A stretch of 64,000 nucleotides of DNA from Lichenostomus cassidix (taxonomy: Eukaryota; Chordata; Aves; Passeriformes; Meliphagidae): contig CM039194.1 in assembly GCA_008360975.2 (NCBI GenBank), positions 8,542,426 through 8,606,425 of the forward strand. Direction: 5' to 3'. Position numbers and translations under genes: made by a program. The notes below the pieces were generated by a model. It saw nothing but the letters and a program-made list of their open reading frames with translations. It did no database searches and was not told where the DNA came from. Below, in pieces: positions 22,096 through 34,859 of this stretch. Each line of letters starts with the position of its first letter. The stretch's first letter is position 1.

Positions 22096-23969
22096 TCATT
22101 CCGGAAATAACTTTGGAGGATTTTGGCAAGGAGACAGAATATTTACGCTTAAAAAAAACCTCAAACCCATGAACGGTAAAGCCAAGGAAGAGAAAAATTG
22201 AATCTGTCACAATGGAACTCGCTGCATCCCTTTCCTGAGGCATCTCAGCTGTGGCATGAGGGCACTAAGATGGTCCCCTGGCCAGCCTGGCTACAGTGGT
22301 TTATACAAAGCAGTCAGCAACAGCAGGACAAGCAAAAGCTCTCTGGCTTGAGATCATCTGGGCTTGTTTCTCCAGAGCACTCCTGCAAAGGTCCTTTGAA
22401 AAGGTAAAAGAATGAGTCATGTTTGTTCCTTGAGAAGAATTAAGGTCAGACTGTTGTCACTGAAATATAGATAAAGCCAGTTTCAAACTGCCTGAACACT
22501 GTAAGTCACCAAGCATGAAAACTTGTTTACCAAACAGAGCCACATATGGCACCTGAGATATAGATGCCCTAAAAAACCAAAAGCTTTCTCATATTTTATT
22601 TAAATAAAAAACTCAGTTATTTTGACTTATGTGTGCCACACAAAAGAAACTCCTGAGGCAGCAGACCTTACTGAAAACCAGACCACCAACTCTCTGAAAC
22701 CACACCATGTCACACCTTTTCCTTCTGGCCAATGTCATGAGACTTGGCTGCAACTTTTGCCATGTGTGGCCACACAGAAAGGTCATATGTGATACCAGAA
22801 CTGTCCTGGGCGCAGATTGTCATTATGCAGCATTTTGGCAGCAGTGAGACAGTGATCAGGCAGTCAGGCCACACTGTCCAAGCTGCTGGAGCCACAACTT
22901 CGCAATTCACATGATGTTTTTTGCTTCCTCTCATTCCCAAGCTCTTCAATAAGAAAACCATATTGCATGTAAATGATGAAAACTGATCTTTCAAGGTAAT
23001 GGCCCACTGAGAGGAACAGGGAATGCTCACAGCTGGTGTTACTTTGCTTCAGCCAACTCCAAAACCTGGGCTGGGGAATTAAACACTCTCTCCCAGCCCC
23101 AAGGCTCCTCCTCCCTCATATCCACTGGCAAAAACAGCAGTAAAACAGAGATCAAAGAGACCAATGCTGCCCCACCCAAGGCCATGTGCTTTGGTAAAAC
23201 ACACTTCAAGCAGTGCTGACACAGGAAAGGTTACTCTTCATCCTGTCCACCTGCCTTGCAGCTCCATCGTTACACCACACACAAGATCTGAGTATCACTT
23301 CCTGGGACAATCTCAATGCCATGTGCACTTTCTTCCAGCCCTCTGAAAAAGTGCTGGCTTTCACTGAACCCAAATGCTTGTTTTTATCATGTCAGTTCAC
23401 AGATTAAGAGGCCTTAAAAGTTAACAGCTTTGGTGGGAAAATTGCATTCATTTACAGGGCTTATACGATGGAAATGCATGGAATAAAAATGAAAAAAACC
23501 AGTATCTACATTTGCAAGCACAGTTTTCCATCTCTTCACATATTGTCTAATTGAAAAATTGCTTTAACATCTCTTGAGTAGCAAACCTCTTAAATCTGTC
23601 ACTAAATATTCAGTCTATTTCAGCAGCCTTGGGCAGCCTGGACAGACTCAGTGCTCTGGTATAGCAACTGATTGAGAAGGTTTAGTGCAAAACCTGCTTG
23701 TGAAAATGTACTCCAACACCTCTGCACGCCTTCTCTTCTGCTTCTTCCACTTAAGTGAGGTGCTAATGTGCCACAGTGTGCCACTAATGTCCCATGGTGG
23801 ATCTGAGGCTGACTTGGGACTGCAACGTCCATACAGCACTGCTGTGTCTACCAGCAGTGAGCATTTCTCCCACCTAAAATTCCCAGTGCTATTTCAAGAA
23901 GAGCACAAAGTGTTTTAAATAAAAGCTAGCTATAGTTTTGATAGATGGTTAGCCAAAATTAGGAATGTT

Positions 23970-24070
23970 TGACCATGGGCAGGGACACCTTCTGCTACAG
24001 CAGGATGCTCCAAGCCCCATCCAACCTGGCCTTGAACACTTCTAGGGATGGGGTGTCCATCCCACCACCC
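23970..24070 (-). mobile_element. CR1 LINE short fragment
   Basis: It reads ACCATGGGCAGGGACACC, then CAGGATGCTCCAAGCCCC, CAACCTGGCCTTGAACAC and AGGGATGGGGTGTCC. The terminal GGTTTGGGTTGG block is missing, so this copy is truncated at the 3' end as well. Confidence 0.88.
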
Positions 24071-25340
24071 TCACCCAGCTGCCTGAAGCAGGTAAACAGC
24101 ACAGAGGGGCTAATATTGTAATTATTTTCTGCATAAAGAAGAGCTTCTTTTAATGAATAAAATATTTGGAGTGCACTTGACAGGCTAAAGAACTGATAAT
24201 TACAATAATTTGTAGCCTGCAGTAGGGCTAATGAGGACATCTCTTCTTGAGGAGAAATGAAATAGAGGGCCATTCATTTACAAGAGAATTGTTTTTTCAT
24301 CTTACTGCTGTTTTCCTTAATTCCCTCTGCTGTTTTTCATGGTGCCTTGAGTTCCCTGGCTCATGCTGGGCTCCTGTAAGCTCCTTCTTTAGCTACATTT
24401 TTTAGTGCTCTCTTGCAGCAGAATTTAAGGCTCCCTGCCCATCTTCCAAATGACTGCTAAAGAAGCTTTGGCTTTTCCCTTTTAGAAGCACAGTAATGAA
24501 AAATACATTAACTTTTAATTAAGAAGACACCTTGCACAGCTGCCATTCTTGGATGAACCATATGAGGCCAAGAGATGAGGTTTTTATGTTAAAGCATGTA
24601 ATTAGCACAGACCACTTTAACAATACAAACACACTCCTTTTTAGAGTATTTCTATGGAGTATATTTGAGAGCATCTTATTACTAGTACATTTGAGGGACT
24701 CTTATTAACATCTAAAAGCCTTTCTATTAATACAGAATTATTTTGTGTGGTTTCAGTTATTGCTTTATTGTTTTCAATAGAAAAGATTTCCTTATACAAG
24801 CAGGTGTACTGGGGAGGAAACAGGATTTCCTAAGATTATGAGAGGGCTGAGCTTTTTAAAAATCTTTTAAAAAACTCAGAATTTTGTACCTAACTTATAG
24901 AGCTTAGACACACTGATGCTATTGGTTTATGTGTACAAATTATTCAAGTCACCATAATGATTTTGTGTAGAGCTTCTAGATTAAGTATTGAACACTGTTC
25001 ATTTTATTTTTAAAAACCTTTAGGAGATAAAAGGATTTTTACCGTGGGTATAAAACTGAACAGAACAAATAGGCAATATTCAAAGGGTGCTCATTTGCAG
25101 AACACAAGCTGGAATGGAATTTGGTCCTAAAATCAAGCAATTTTATGTTCAGCTGGAAATTCTGCAGGATGATGCATGCAAACCATTTTTCTACATTCCA
25201 TAGGTTTAACCAGTATCAGTCCTCGTTGACCACAGTTATCAAGTTGTGTCAAACCTGATACTCTTCTCTGGGATTTCAGCTGAAGTAGCGCCTCAGCTTA
25301 TTCCAGCTGGAAAAAATAAGTTCCTGCCAACTACTCTGCC

Positions 25341-25380
25341 ATCAGAGAGAGATGCTATCATCAGAGAATGGGATGCTATC
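25341..25380 (+). repeat. Imperfect tandem duplication, about 21 bp
   Basis: ATCAGAGAGAGATGCTATC is followed directly by ATCAGAGAATGGGATGCTATC, a duplicated block with a small internal difference. Confidence 0.8.
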
Positions 25381-26405
25381 ATTTTTCACTCAATTTTCAA
25401 TGGTTCCAGATGGGTAAAGCCTTTGTAATGATCCCCTTTAAGAAAGAATTGGTGTAAGCATGCCCCTGTGTATCAGAGGAGCAGGATTAATCCCTGATCA
25501 GGTAGATGAAAGACCCCAGATGTGGAACAAAATTAAGATCAGTGAAAGGAAGAGCCAGGACACCACAAACTCTCCACTGGTGATGGCAGCAGCTCAGTGC
25601 CTGAACAACTGTGTGGAATTAGGCCAGTGCCATCTTCAAACCCATCTGCCTCATCCAGGAGGGTGAGGGATCCCTCCCTGTGTGCCAGGGGTTAGCGCCA
25701 AGGGGTTATTCAGGGGAAGGATCACTCTTGTCCTGCCTCTCCCACCTTTCCTGCCTGGTACAATATTCCGCCCAAAGCACTGGGCACCTTTGGTGACCCA
25801 GCTGTCGCCATCCTGATGTTCTTACATTAAATTTCTTGCAATACCAGGTCCCACAGTGACACGGGAGAATGTGAAGTCTTACTAATTCCTTTTCTTGTAA
25901 AAAAATGTCAAGATATTGCTGAACATTTTCCTCTGTCCCTCCTCCTCTCCAATGTTATTTAAGGTGCTAAGCTGGAGTTACACTGCACCTTCACAAGCTC
26001 TGCATACTAATGCAGCAGGTATTGCTTGTTGTGCTGGTTTATCATGGAAATCTTTTCCTCCGCTGTCATTTGCAGCCCACCAAAGGCAATCATAATTTCA
26101 CAATGAAGACATGTATAATTGAGGTCATTACAGGGAGCAACCTGGAACGAACATCTATGGAGAAAACCTCATTGATGTAGCACTGCGTGGAGATAATTTA
26201 CACAGTGATGTTGGGCGCCTGCCTTTGCTTGTGCTGCACTACCCACAGAAACAGACTTCACACTTTAAATAGTGCTTAATATCATTAATTAGATCTCTTC
26301 CCTTAAATCTAAAGAAAATATAGATTTTAATGCATTGTTGCCATCTTTAATCATTGTTACAGTCGTTCATGGATGTCTTGCCTTGCTAAAACAGCATATT
26401 GTACA

Positions 26406-26640
26406 ATCGCAGAAGGGTTTGGGTTGGAAGAGACCTCAAAGATCACCTCACTCCAATCCCTTGCCGTGGTGAGAGACACCTTTCACTAGACCAGGTTGTT
26501 CAGTGCTCCATCCAGCCTGGTCTAGAACATTTCCAGGGATGAGGCATCCACAGCTTCCCCGGGCAAACTGTGCCAGGGCCTCAGCACCCTCACAGGGAAG
26601 AACTTCCCCATAGTATTTAATCTACTCTGATTCTATCACT
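26406..26640 (-). mobile_element. CR1 LINE 3'-end fragment
   Basis: Reverse-oriented copy of about 230 bp with GGTTTGGGTTGGAAGAG, CACTAGACCAGGTTG, TTTCCAGGGATGAGGC, GCCAGGGCCTCAGCACCC and TCACAGGGAAGAAC. It extends further into ORF2 than most copies here. Confidence 0.92.
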
Positions 26641-28503
26641 TAGATTGTGCTTATAAGACAAGGCAATACTTTTTAAATCCTGTAACTCATCCTCAGAAGG
26701 GAGACAGTGAACCAAAACATAGCCTTGTTTGATGTTCAACAGGAGAATGACTTTCAAAGAAAGTCTCCAGCACTGATTCTTGCCACCAAATTAATGCAGA
26801 GAGACCTGTTGTTTGTGAACTGAAGCATGGGTAACACAGCCCTAAATACATCATGCTTCTCCAGCAATGGTTCCAGTCAGGGTTGATTTAATGGGATGGA
26901 AACTTTAGTGTCTACTTAATTCCCCAAGTCCTGCAGCTGTGTTTATGCACCACATTGCATTAGTAAAATCTGTTTATTGCCTTGTGGCCATGAAGGTCAG
27001 TGGCGATTTTAGCATTTGTTTCAACAGATAAAGGAGTTCTCTAGCTGAACACATTCTCAGGTGAGGAGCTAACTGAATCAAGAAAATAAAAACAATTAAT
27101 AGAACGTAGTTAAAAACAGGATATACCTTTTATAATTATTCTTTGCCCCAATAATTTTGATGAGATGTATTTGGCTTTGCATAGAGTTTGGAGAAATTTT
27201 AGCCCCTCTTAAAGCTGAGTCAACTGCAACTAATTGATTTTAAAATGACCATGTTATACGTGAGATGTATGCCAAAACATGCAATTGAAGCTGAAGTCTG
27301 GCCAGTCAAGGAGGGGCTCTGGTGATTCTGTTGGGGACACACTGGGATGCTTATAAAATACACATACTAGCGTTTGATTTAGTTTCTACCCTATCCATAG
27401 ACCAAATAAATGAATTAGTAACAGCCTCAGTACACAAATCACCCTGGGTTTGAATGCCTTTGCAAACCTGTCCCACTGGCTGTTTTTAGGACTATCCCCA
27501 GAAGAAACACTGCCATGCCATCACATTTTGCTGGTTATTAACTTCAACAAGCTTGTCTTACCCAGATACATTTGCCATCTTCTCATCTGCCCAGAGTCAG
27601 GTGGAAGGATTATCCATCACCAGCCACAAAAAACTCAATTTTCTGAATGCCAACTTAGAATTAAAGGAAAGCCAGTCATGCTACTAAAATTGTTTATGTT
27701 ATTAATTAACATTAGAGTTGTTAATGAACATGATTAAAATTGGTCACAATTAATGAACCCAGAGAATTCCTACAGCTCCCACATCAGATCCGTGCGGCTG
27801 ATTGGGATGAGGTATCTGGTTTTATAACCTGTGAAAAACACCACCAGGAGATGTCTCTGCCTCTGGTCACCCTTGGTGTGACCCACCACAACCCAGCTGC
27901 CACTGCAGGACATCTCAGGAGCTTGGTGTCCCTCAAACAGAGGTACCTCTAAGGATTGCAAACTTAATTAATGGGAACAATAAAATGACTTCTAAAGCCA
28001 AGTACAAATGTTCATATCTCAGCTTTATTTTGTAACTGCAACAATTCAGGTTCTTAATGTAATTTATAAATCCTCAGGACCTTGTGAGGGCTTCTTCAGA
28101 AAGCATCCTATTGTAAATTCTCTACTAAATTAACAATGCTGTTTTCTAAGTCATAAAAATGCATAATTATATTTCTAGCGGAATTTAGTACCTGAAGCAC
28201 TCTTCTGCCATTACTCTTGACGGCCACAGGCTATGACTCCCCGAGGTAGGTCCCAACCTCATATTTGAAGCTAAACCCTGTCTTGTTGTGGAATTCAAAA
28301 TTAACATGTGCAAAACCCCACGATATCTAGCTCAGGTGTGGTGGTAGAGGACAAGACCCTGCCTCTCATCTCTATCTAGGTCATGTTACCATGACTTAGA
28401 GCAAATGTAAGAGAAAAGCAGCTATTCAAATAATTAAATATTATGACACCTTTTACTTTTATTCAGCAACTGTGGCCATAATACACTATTGATGACACTT
28501 CAT

Positions 28504-28600
28504 AAAATGGTTTGGGTTGGAATAGATCTTCAAAGCTCATCTTGTCAATCCCCTCTCACGGGCAGGAACAACTTCCACTAGACCAGGTTGCTCAGAGTAG
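28504..28600 (-). mobile_element. CR1 LINE short fragment
   Basis: It reads ATGGTTTGGGTTGGAA, a diverged middle, GGGCAGGAACAACTTCC and ACTAGACCAGGTTGCTC, then stops. It is about 100 bp, reverse-oriented and 5' truncated. Confidence 0.88.
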
Positions 28601-29667
28601 CTGATTATTTATATAATGAGAATATGCAGCATAAAACAAAGCATAACTTGGGAAAAAAAAATCTCACGTCCGAGTTTGGTCCAGTTTCTAAGAGGGATTA
28701 GGACTTCACACAAACCACACTGTCCTGTTTCTGTAAAATACCTGCATGTTCCCCTCTGGGAGAGTGAAGAAATGCCCCAGGGAAAGATGAGCATCATTTC
28801 CAGCATCTTTTGAGAGCAGCTGAGGATCGATTCAGATCTCCTGAATCTCAGATTTGGAGGCTGGTGCCACATCTGAGAGGTGTCTCCATCCCCTCCTGAG
28901 CCCACTTGGCACACTGGGTCACCCTGCCTGGCTTGGTGATTTGCTCCCAAGAACTGACTATGGAGAATCTTCAGGTGAATAATTGTGAGCCACCTGCACT
29001 GGAAATGTCACATCTGGAGAGCCAAACTCTGTTCAAACAGCTGCTTAAATATCTAAATTATACACAAAGTCCTTACAAAAATCATACATATTTGAGAAGT
29101 CCAGCTCTCCCATATGAATTTGTATCAAGCATATTCACACTGCTAATAAATTTGCTAAAAATCATTTATATTGACTTTTAACAAAACACAGCTTCTTTAC
29201 ACACTTTATCCTAATGATCAATTTGGGTTTTTTTTAAGAAGACAAGCAACAGACTTTCCATCACAAAATCCCATCACTGTCCTCCTGCTACTAATCAGAG
29301 AGAGAACATTGAGTTTGTGCAGGAAGGGATAATTCATTCATTCTTGAAAGTACATGAATAAATATAAGTTGTTCACTGCTTAATTATCTAATCTCCTGAG
29401 GGTAGTGATGGATTCATTATGTAAATAGGCATAAGTAGTCTATTTTAGAGAATAGTTTACATAAATGCATTTGTTTTTATTTTAAATTCCTATTTCCCAC
29501 AGATTGAGAGCAATGTTGATATGATTAACTTCTGATAAAATATTCCCATGTTGTACAACAGTGTCCTGCTGAGATTGCAGCAGCTATGCATTTCCCCAGC
29601 CAATTTATTAATTTGAAAAGCAAAATTGCTAATGGTCTCACAGGCTCTCAGAATTCCTTCTGGGAGT

Positions 29668-29845
29668 CATAGAATCACAGAATGGTTTGGGCTGGAAGGG
29701 ACTTTAAAATTCATCTCATTCCACCCTCTCTGCCCTGGGCAGGAACATTTTCCACTATCCCAGGTTACTCCAAGCCCCATCCAACCTGGTCTTGAACACT
29801 TCCAGGGATGGGGCAGCCACAGCTTCTCTGGACAGCCTGTTCAAA
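29668..29845 (-). mobile_element. CR1 LINE 3'-end fragment
   Basis: Reverse-oriented copy beginning CATAGAATCACAGAATGG, then GGGCTGGAAGGGACTTT, CCATCCAACCTGG, CTTCCAGGGATGGGGC and CAGCCACAGCTTCTCTGG. It keeps the full 3' terminus. Confidence 0.94.
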
Positions 29846-31061
29846 TGAGTTTAACATGAGACTCAAAAGATTTATCTCTTTCTTACTACAAAGTCCTCTT
29901 CTGCCTCCCTCTAAACAACTGTGGGAGAGCAGAACTAAAATCTCTCACTGATCCCACCGGAAAATAAAGAACATTATGGGTTTTGGGGACAGATGTGAGG
30001 TGCTGCAGCTGCTCTCTGAGTTTCACATTCTCTATCCTACCAGAACTGTAAGACACAATTAGCATCAGTTATTTCATTGCCACAAAAGCAACAGTCGTCT
30101 CTTCTAAAAGGTTTATTTCAGCATTTTTAGGAATTGAAAAGATTCTCCCAGCCCAGAAATTCCTTAGCTTTGAGACTGAAAACTCTTTAGTACAGGCAGG
30201 TTCTGTCAAAGCAACAAGACTTTGAACAGCCACTATCTATATTTAAACTACGGTATTTCAGAGTTTCAGAACCAAAAAAACATATGAAACCACTAAACTT
30301 ATTTTTGTAACTTTTCTAAGTTACAACAGCTGAACTGATTTATACCTGATTTAAGGCAGAAGATAGCTTCTGGTGGATGATGTGGCATGCCAAGTTTCTC
30401 CCTGGAGTGAATTTTTATGGATGCTCTATAAACCCCTAGGGTTTATCATGGAAATACTGTCAGAACATTAAGTTCAGCATGACTTGTGGGAACCACTAAG
30501 ATGTGTACGTAAATTATTCCAAAAATAGAGACATGTCAAGCCATGGGATATTTGGGGTTCAAGAAACACTCACCTATCATTTAAAACCCCTGAGTCATCA
30601 AGAATGGCTGTATCAAACTGCTCCAATCTTTCACTCACAGTCCATTTTCCTTTGAGCTCCTGGCCAGCATTACGCAATGAATGTGATATGCTGAAAAATG
30701 GATGAAACAGGAAACCAGGACCCTAGAAACTAACCTTGCACTACTAAACCTCAGATTAAGGGCTTGTAAAGAAAATCCCAAGGATTTAAAATCAAGTACA
30801 CATATTTCCTTCATATTCCCACATTTACTACACTCATAAACAACCAAATCAGTGAGAGCACACCTTTGGAGTTGTAAATAAGCATTAGTAACGTTTTTCA
30901 TGGAGCTTTCATTGCTTTCTATGGATGACTGCACATTTAGCTGTGGTGATTATCTGGATTTTGGATCTTTCCTGACTATAGCTACACTCAGAATACTTAA
31001 TAAATGCAAGGACTCTACTCTCCTGTGCTCATGCCATCCCAAGACAGAATCTGAGATACTT

Positions 31062-31175
31062 CAGGTTGGACAGGGATTGGAACAGCCTGGTTTAGTGGAA
31101 GGTGTCCCTGCCCATGGCAGAGGGGTTGGAACTGGATGGTCTTTGAGGATTCTTTCAACCCAAACCATCTATGAT
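31062..31175 (+). mobile_element. CR1 LINE short 3'-end fragment
   Basis: It reads GGTTGGACAGGGATTGG, TAGTGGAAGGTGTCCCTG, CCCATGGCAGAGGGGTTGG and CAACCCAAACCATCTATGA. It is about 110 bp in forward orientation. Confidence 0.9.
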
Positions 31176-33241
31176 GCATTTCTTCTCATCATCAGGGGCT
31201 GCTGGTCCTGCCTTGGAAGGTGACCAGTCTAATGTGTGCTGCAATGGTGTACAGATCTAGAGATGGCACAAATTTGGCTGGTGGGGACCCTGCAAGGTTT
31301 CAGCAAGGTTGCTCTGCAGTAACATTTATCCAGGTAACATCTCGCATTTTTAAAATACATTAGCTGGTAAAAACTTTGGCATCAGCACTCTCATCATGTC
31401 CTTCCCTTATTCAGAATCACCTGACTGAAGTTTAGGAGAAAGTCAGGAATGTGCAGATGAACAGCAGTGAGTTGCGAAGAACCAGGGAATTCAATAATAT
31501 TTCTTTGTGGAGAGGAAGGTGCAAGGAAAGCAGAAAGCAAAGAACAGTTCCTGAAGAAAATTCCTCATTTCCTGCTAGCAGCTCATTGTTTGATGTGGGC
31601 AGGTTTTGTCCCAGTTAAACCCTTCTGAGGAAAATTCCCTGCAGAGAAGAGCCTTTAACTGGGTAATCCTTCAGAGCTCCAGTGTGATGCCAGGCAGGCA
31701 GCTGGGACCTTGAGATGAAATTTGGAATCAAGATGGACAACAAAATGTCCGGAAGGGACCAGCAAGGAATGGGTAAGTACAGCCACCGAGGTGGCTTCTC
31801 CAGTGGAGTGGAAACCTCTGCAGAGAGCTCCAGAGACAGTATTGAGCTGTAGTCATGGCAGGAGAAGCAGATTTAATCTTTGCCTAGACAGTTGAACCCT
31901 ACTCTGCCTCAGTTTCCCCCAGAGGAAACACCTCTCTGGGATGCTCTAGAGATAAGGTGTCTGAAAAGATTTCTTGGAACCGTAGTAATAGGGGACACAC
32001 AAATACCCACAAGCATACTGGATTTCTCATTAAAGCCCCTCTGAGGTTCACAGATAAAATCCACATATAAAACTGAAATTTAATTACACAAAAATACTTT
32101 GAAGCTGAGATTTGAAGCTTCAGCTGCAAGAAACTTGAATTTCAGTAAAAAAATGATAAATGCTGCATCCTTGAAAGTAACAGGAAAAACAAATCATCTG
32201 GACTACCATATTAAAAAGCATATTGAAAAGCGAGATATGCTGGCAAAATGTGGCCAGCTGTACTTTGTGTACCCACCCAACATCAGCATCTTGAAACTTT
32301 TACATCTGCAGAGCAAAATGATTTATGGAAGCTGTTCTTTATCATTCAGGCTTATAAGTCTTATGTCACATAAAACCCCCTGGCACTAGGAGAACATTCT
32401 GATTGCGACGGGAAGCGGCTGCAGGAGCGGGGAGCAGTGACAGCCTCCATCACCTGGGTCGCACAGCGCCCTTCTCATTCTGCTGGCGTACACCAGCTTT
32501 GCACAGAACAGACAGGACTTATTTAGAGAGCAGCTATTCAACAATTTTATTTTTCTTATCTTACATCCTCAACCTTATTTTCAACTATTCAAATGCAGCT
32601 CTGAAGGCAGAAATGATTCATTGCTCCCTGGATTTTTCTGTAACACCCTTCACCATTAAATCGTCTTCAGAAACGCTCGTGAGCACCTTTGACATGTTTG
32701 CTTTAGCTGAGTTATGCGGCCTCAGAGAGGGATTATTTGCCATAAAGGACTTTTTAGCCCTTCTGCCTCGTTTCTGCTCAGCCTGCTCCCAGTTCCAACC
32801 TGTCCAAAATCTCCCATTCCTGCTGAGCTTCAATCACCCCACCTCGCTGACTGTAATTGTGACTGACAGCCCTCACCAGTCGCCCCATGGAGAGCTGGGG
32901 TGAATTTCCCTTTCCTGCAGCCACAGCACAGCTCTTCCATCACCTCTGGATCAGATGTCTCCCAGGTCCGGCAGAGGCTGACAGGACAAAGCACGGCCTG
33001 GTCCTGCTCCTGCCTTTGCAGGGACAGCCTCCACCACTTCTCACCACAGGAATTTCTCTGCCAAAACCTGAGCAGCTTTTCCCTGAGGCTGAGTAATCTG
33101 CACCTGAGTTTGCATCTCAGAGCTTGGCCCCACTTGGGCTGTGCCAACCCCTCCAGAGCTCAGCCCACCTCTGCTCTCCAGACCACCAGCCTGCTTCAAC
33201 ATGTGTTTCGTCAACTCTTCCAAACAACAGTATTTAAAACC

Positions 33242-33391
33242 AGAGAACCACAGAATGGCTTGGGTTGGAAGAGAACTTAAAGAGCATCCAGTTCCATCCT
33301 CCCTGCCCTGGACAGGGACATCTTCCATTAGACCAGGTTGCTCCTTGGCCTTGAACATTTCCAGTGGCTGGGCAGCCCCAGCTTCTCTCTA
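33242..33391 (-). mobile_element. CR1 LINE 3'-end fragment
   Basis: It reads ACCACAGAATGGCTTGGG, TTGGAAGAGAACTTAAAG, GGACAGGGACATCTTCC, ATTAGACCAGGTTGCTCC and CCTTGAACATTTCCAG. A few bases between GCTCC and CCTTGAAC are missing relative to other copies. Confidence 0.92.
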
Positions 33392-34826
33392 ATGGGCACA
33401 TTTCCATTCCTTCTTCCTATGAAAATGGTCTTTTGTGTTTTTCCTATTTTTTAATTGTTCCCTTCTCAATTGCCATCAATTGTATCTTGCTATCTCTTTG
33501 TGTGTGACATTAAATGGCTCTGTGCTACCCACCACCTTCTCCCCACATGAGTGATTAAAGACCACAGCACAGAGATTTCTCTTGTACTAAAAGAATATGA
33601 TCCTAGATCTCACTGTTTTGGTGAGGGCTGTTCATATTGACTTTTTAGGCTGGTTGCAGTAAGTACATGCTTTGTTTACATTTAATGATCACAAATTAAA
33701 ATCACCTCAATGAACTGAACATTTGAGGAATGCACAGTGCACTGTATATAATGAATTACTGCTGATTAAGTCTATTAATTAAATATAAACACAACCTTTA
33801 AATATATATTTAACTTAAAACAACCCAGAAACCTAGTGGGCTAAATGAAAGGCTGTTAAATACTAAGTTATTTTCCAGCACAGCCACCATATGCCAAATA
33901 CCCCAAATAACAATATTCATCACATCAAGAGTCTGGGGAAAGTTTTTTTTAAGATATTTAGCACAGCACTCATCACAGAAATTGTCCACCAGATGCTCTG
34001 TTTTTCCAAGAAAAAACACGCTCTTAATGTGAAGAAGAGCCCAGAAATGATCTCAGAATGTATGGCCATGTGCACATCAAAACCACCATTAAATGGTGTC
34101 CATCCTCAGAGCTGCTTCCTGCCTGAGCACGAGGCTCCCTCACTGCTCCAACCAGAGCTCCCTCTGTGTCTGTTTATGCAGAGACACAGAAACAACATCC
34201 ATGATATATTCATTTACTCACCAAAGGCCAGATACAAATTAGTATATCATAAAGAGCCACTACCTTGCACAGAACATCAGCACTGATGGCTCAATTGCTT
34301 TTGCAATATCTTATTTAAGTAACACCTTGGTGACAAGAAAACCACTGAAATCAACATTAAAGTGTAGTTACCGCTCACAATTGTAACACCAAAGTTAAAA
34401 ATTTCCAATGCAAAACCTGCAGCCAATACAAGTATTAATAAGAACAGTGGTTGGCTTGTAGATGCCAGTATTTATTATCTATTGTGTAAATCATGGCTTT
34501 GCTAATGAAATGATTTTCACAAAGATAACATGACATTCATTCACTAAGATATAACACATACCTGCAGGGCATGCAGTGAAAAGCCTTCTGCTGTATTTTA
34601 ATTGATGTATAGTCCTTTGTGGCTTATATCCCTTCAAAGTAGTCTTAAATTCTACATTTTTTAATTGGCTCAACTGTGTTATTATTAATTTGGGTAAACA
34701 ATTAATGATAATTTATTAAGCTATTGTTTCATTAATTCCAATGCTGTTGCAATGCCACATATGAAGCCTGACAAGGCTTGGTTTGGTTTTTACACATGAG
34801 CCACAGACACCAAAAGGGCCCAACCA

Positions 34827-34859
34827 TGATCACAGCTTCACAGAGCAAAGCTGTGATCA
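34827..34859. repeat. Perfect inverted repeat (12-bp stem, 9-nt loop)
   Basis: The arms TGATCACAGCTT (34827-34838) and AAGCTGTGATCA (34848-34859) are exact reverse complements around the loop CACAGAGCA. The stem is too short for a canonical microRNA precursor. Confidence 0.95.

Noticed and set aside
32240..32330. Minus-strand sequence after TTTTGCTCTGCAG, considered as a Kazal-linker exon
   Set aside because: The peptide CKSFKMLML does not align with the family and no donor follows before a stop.
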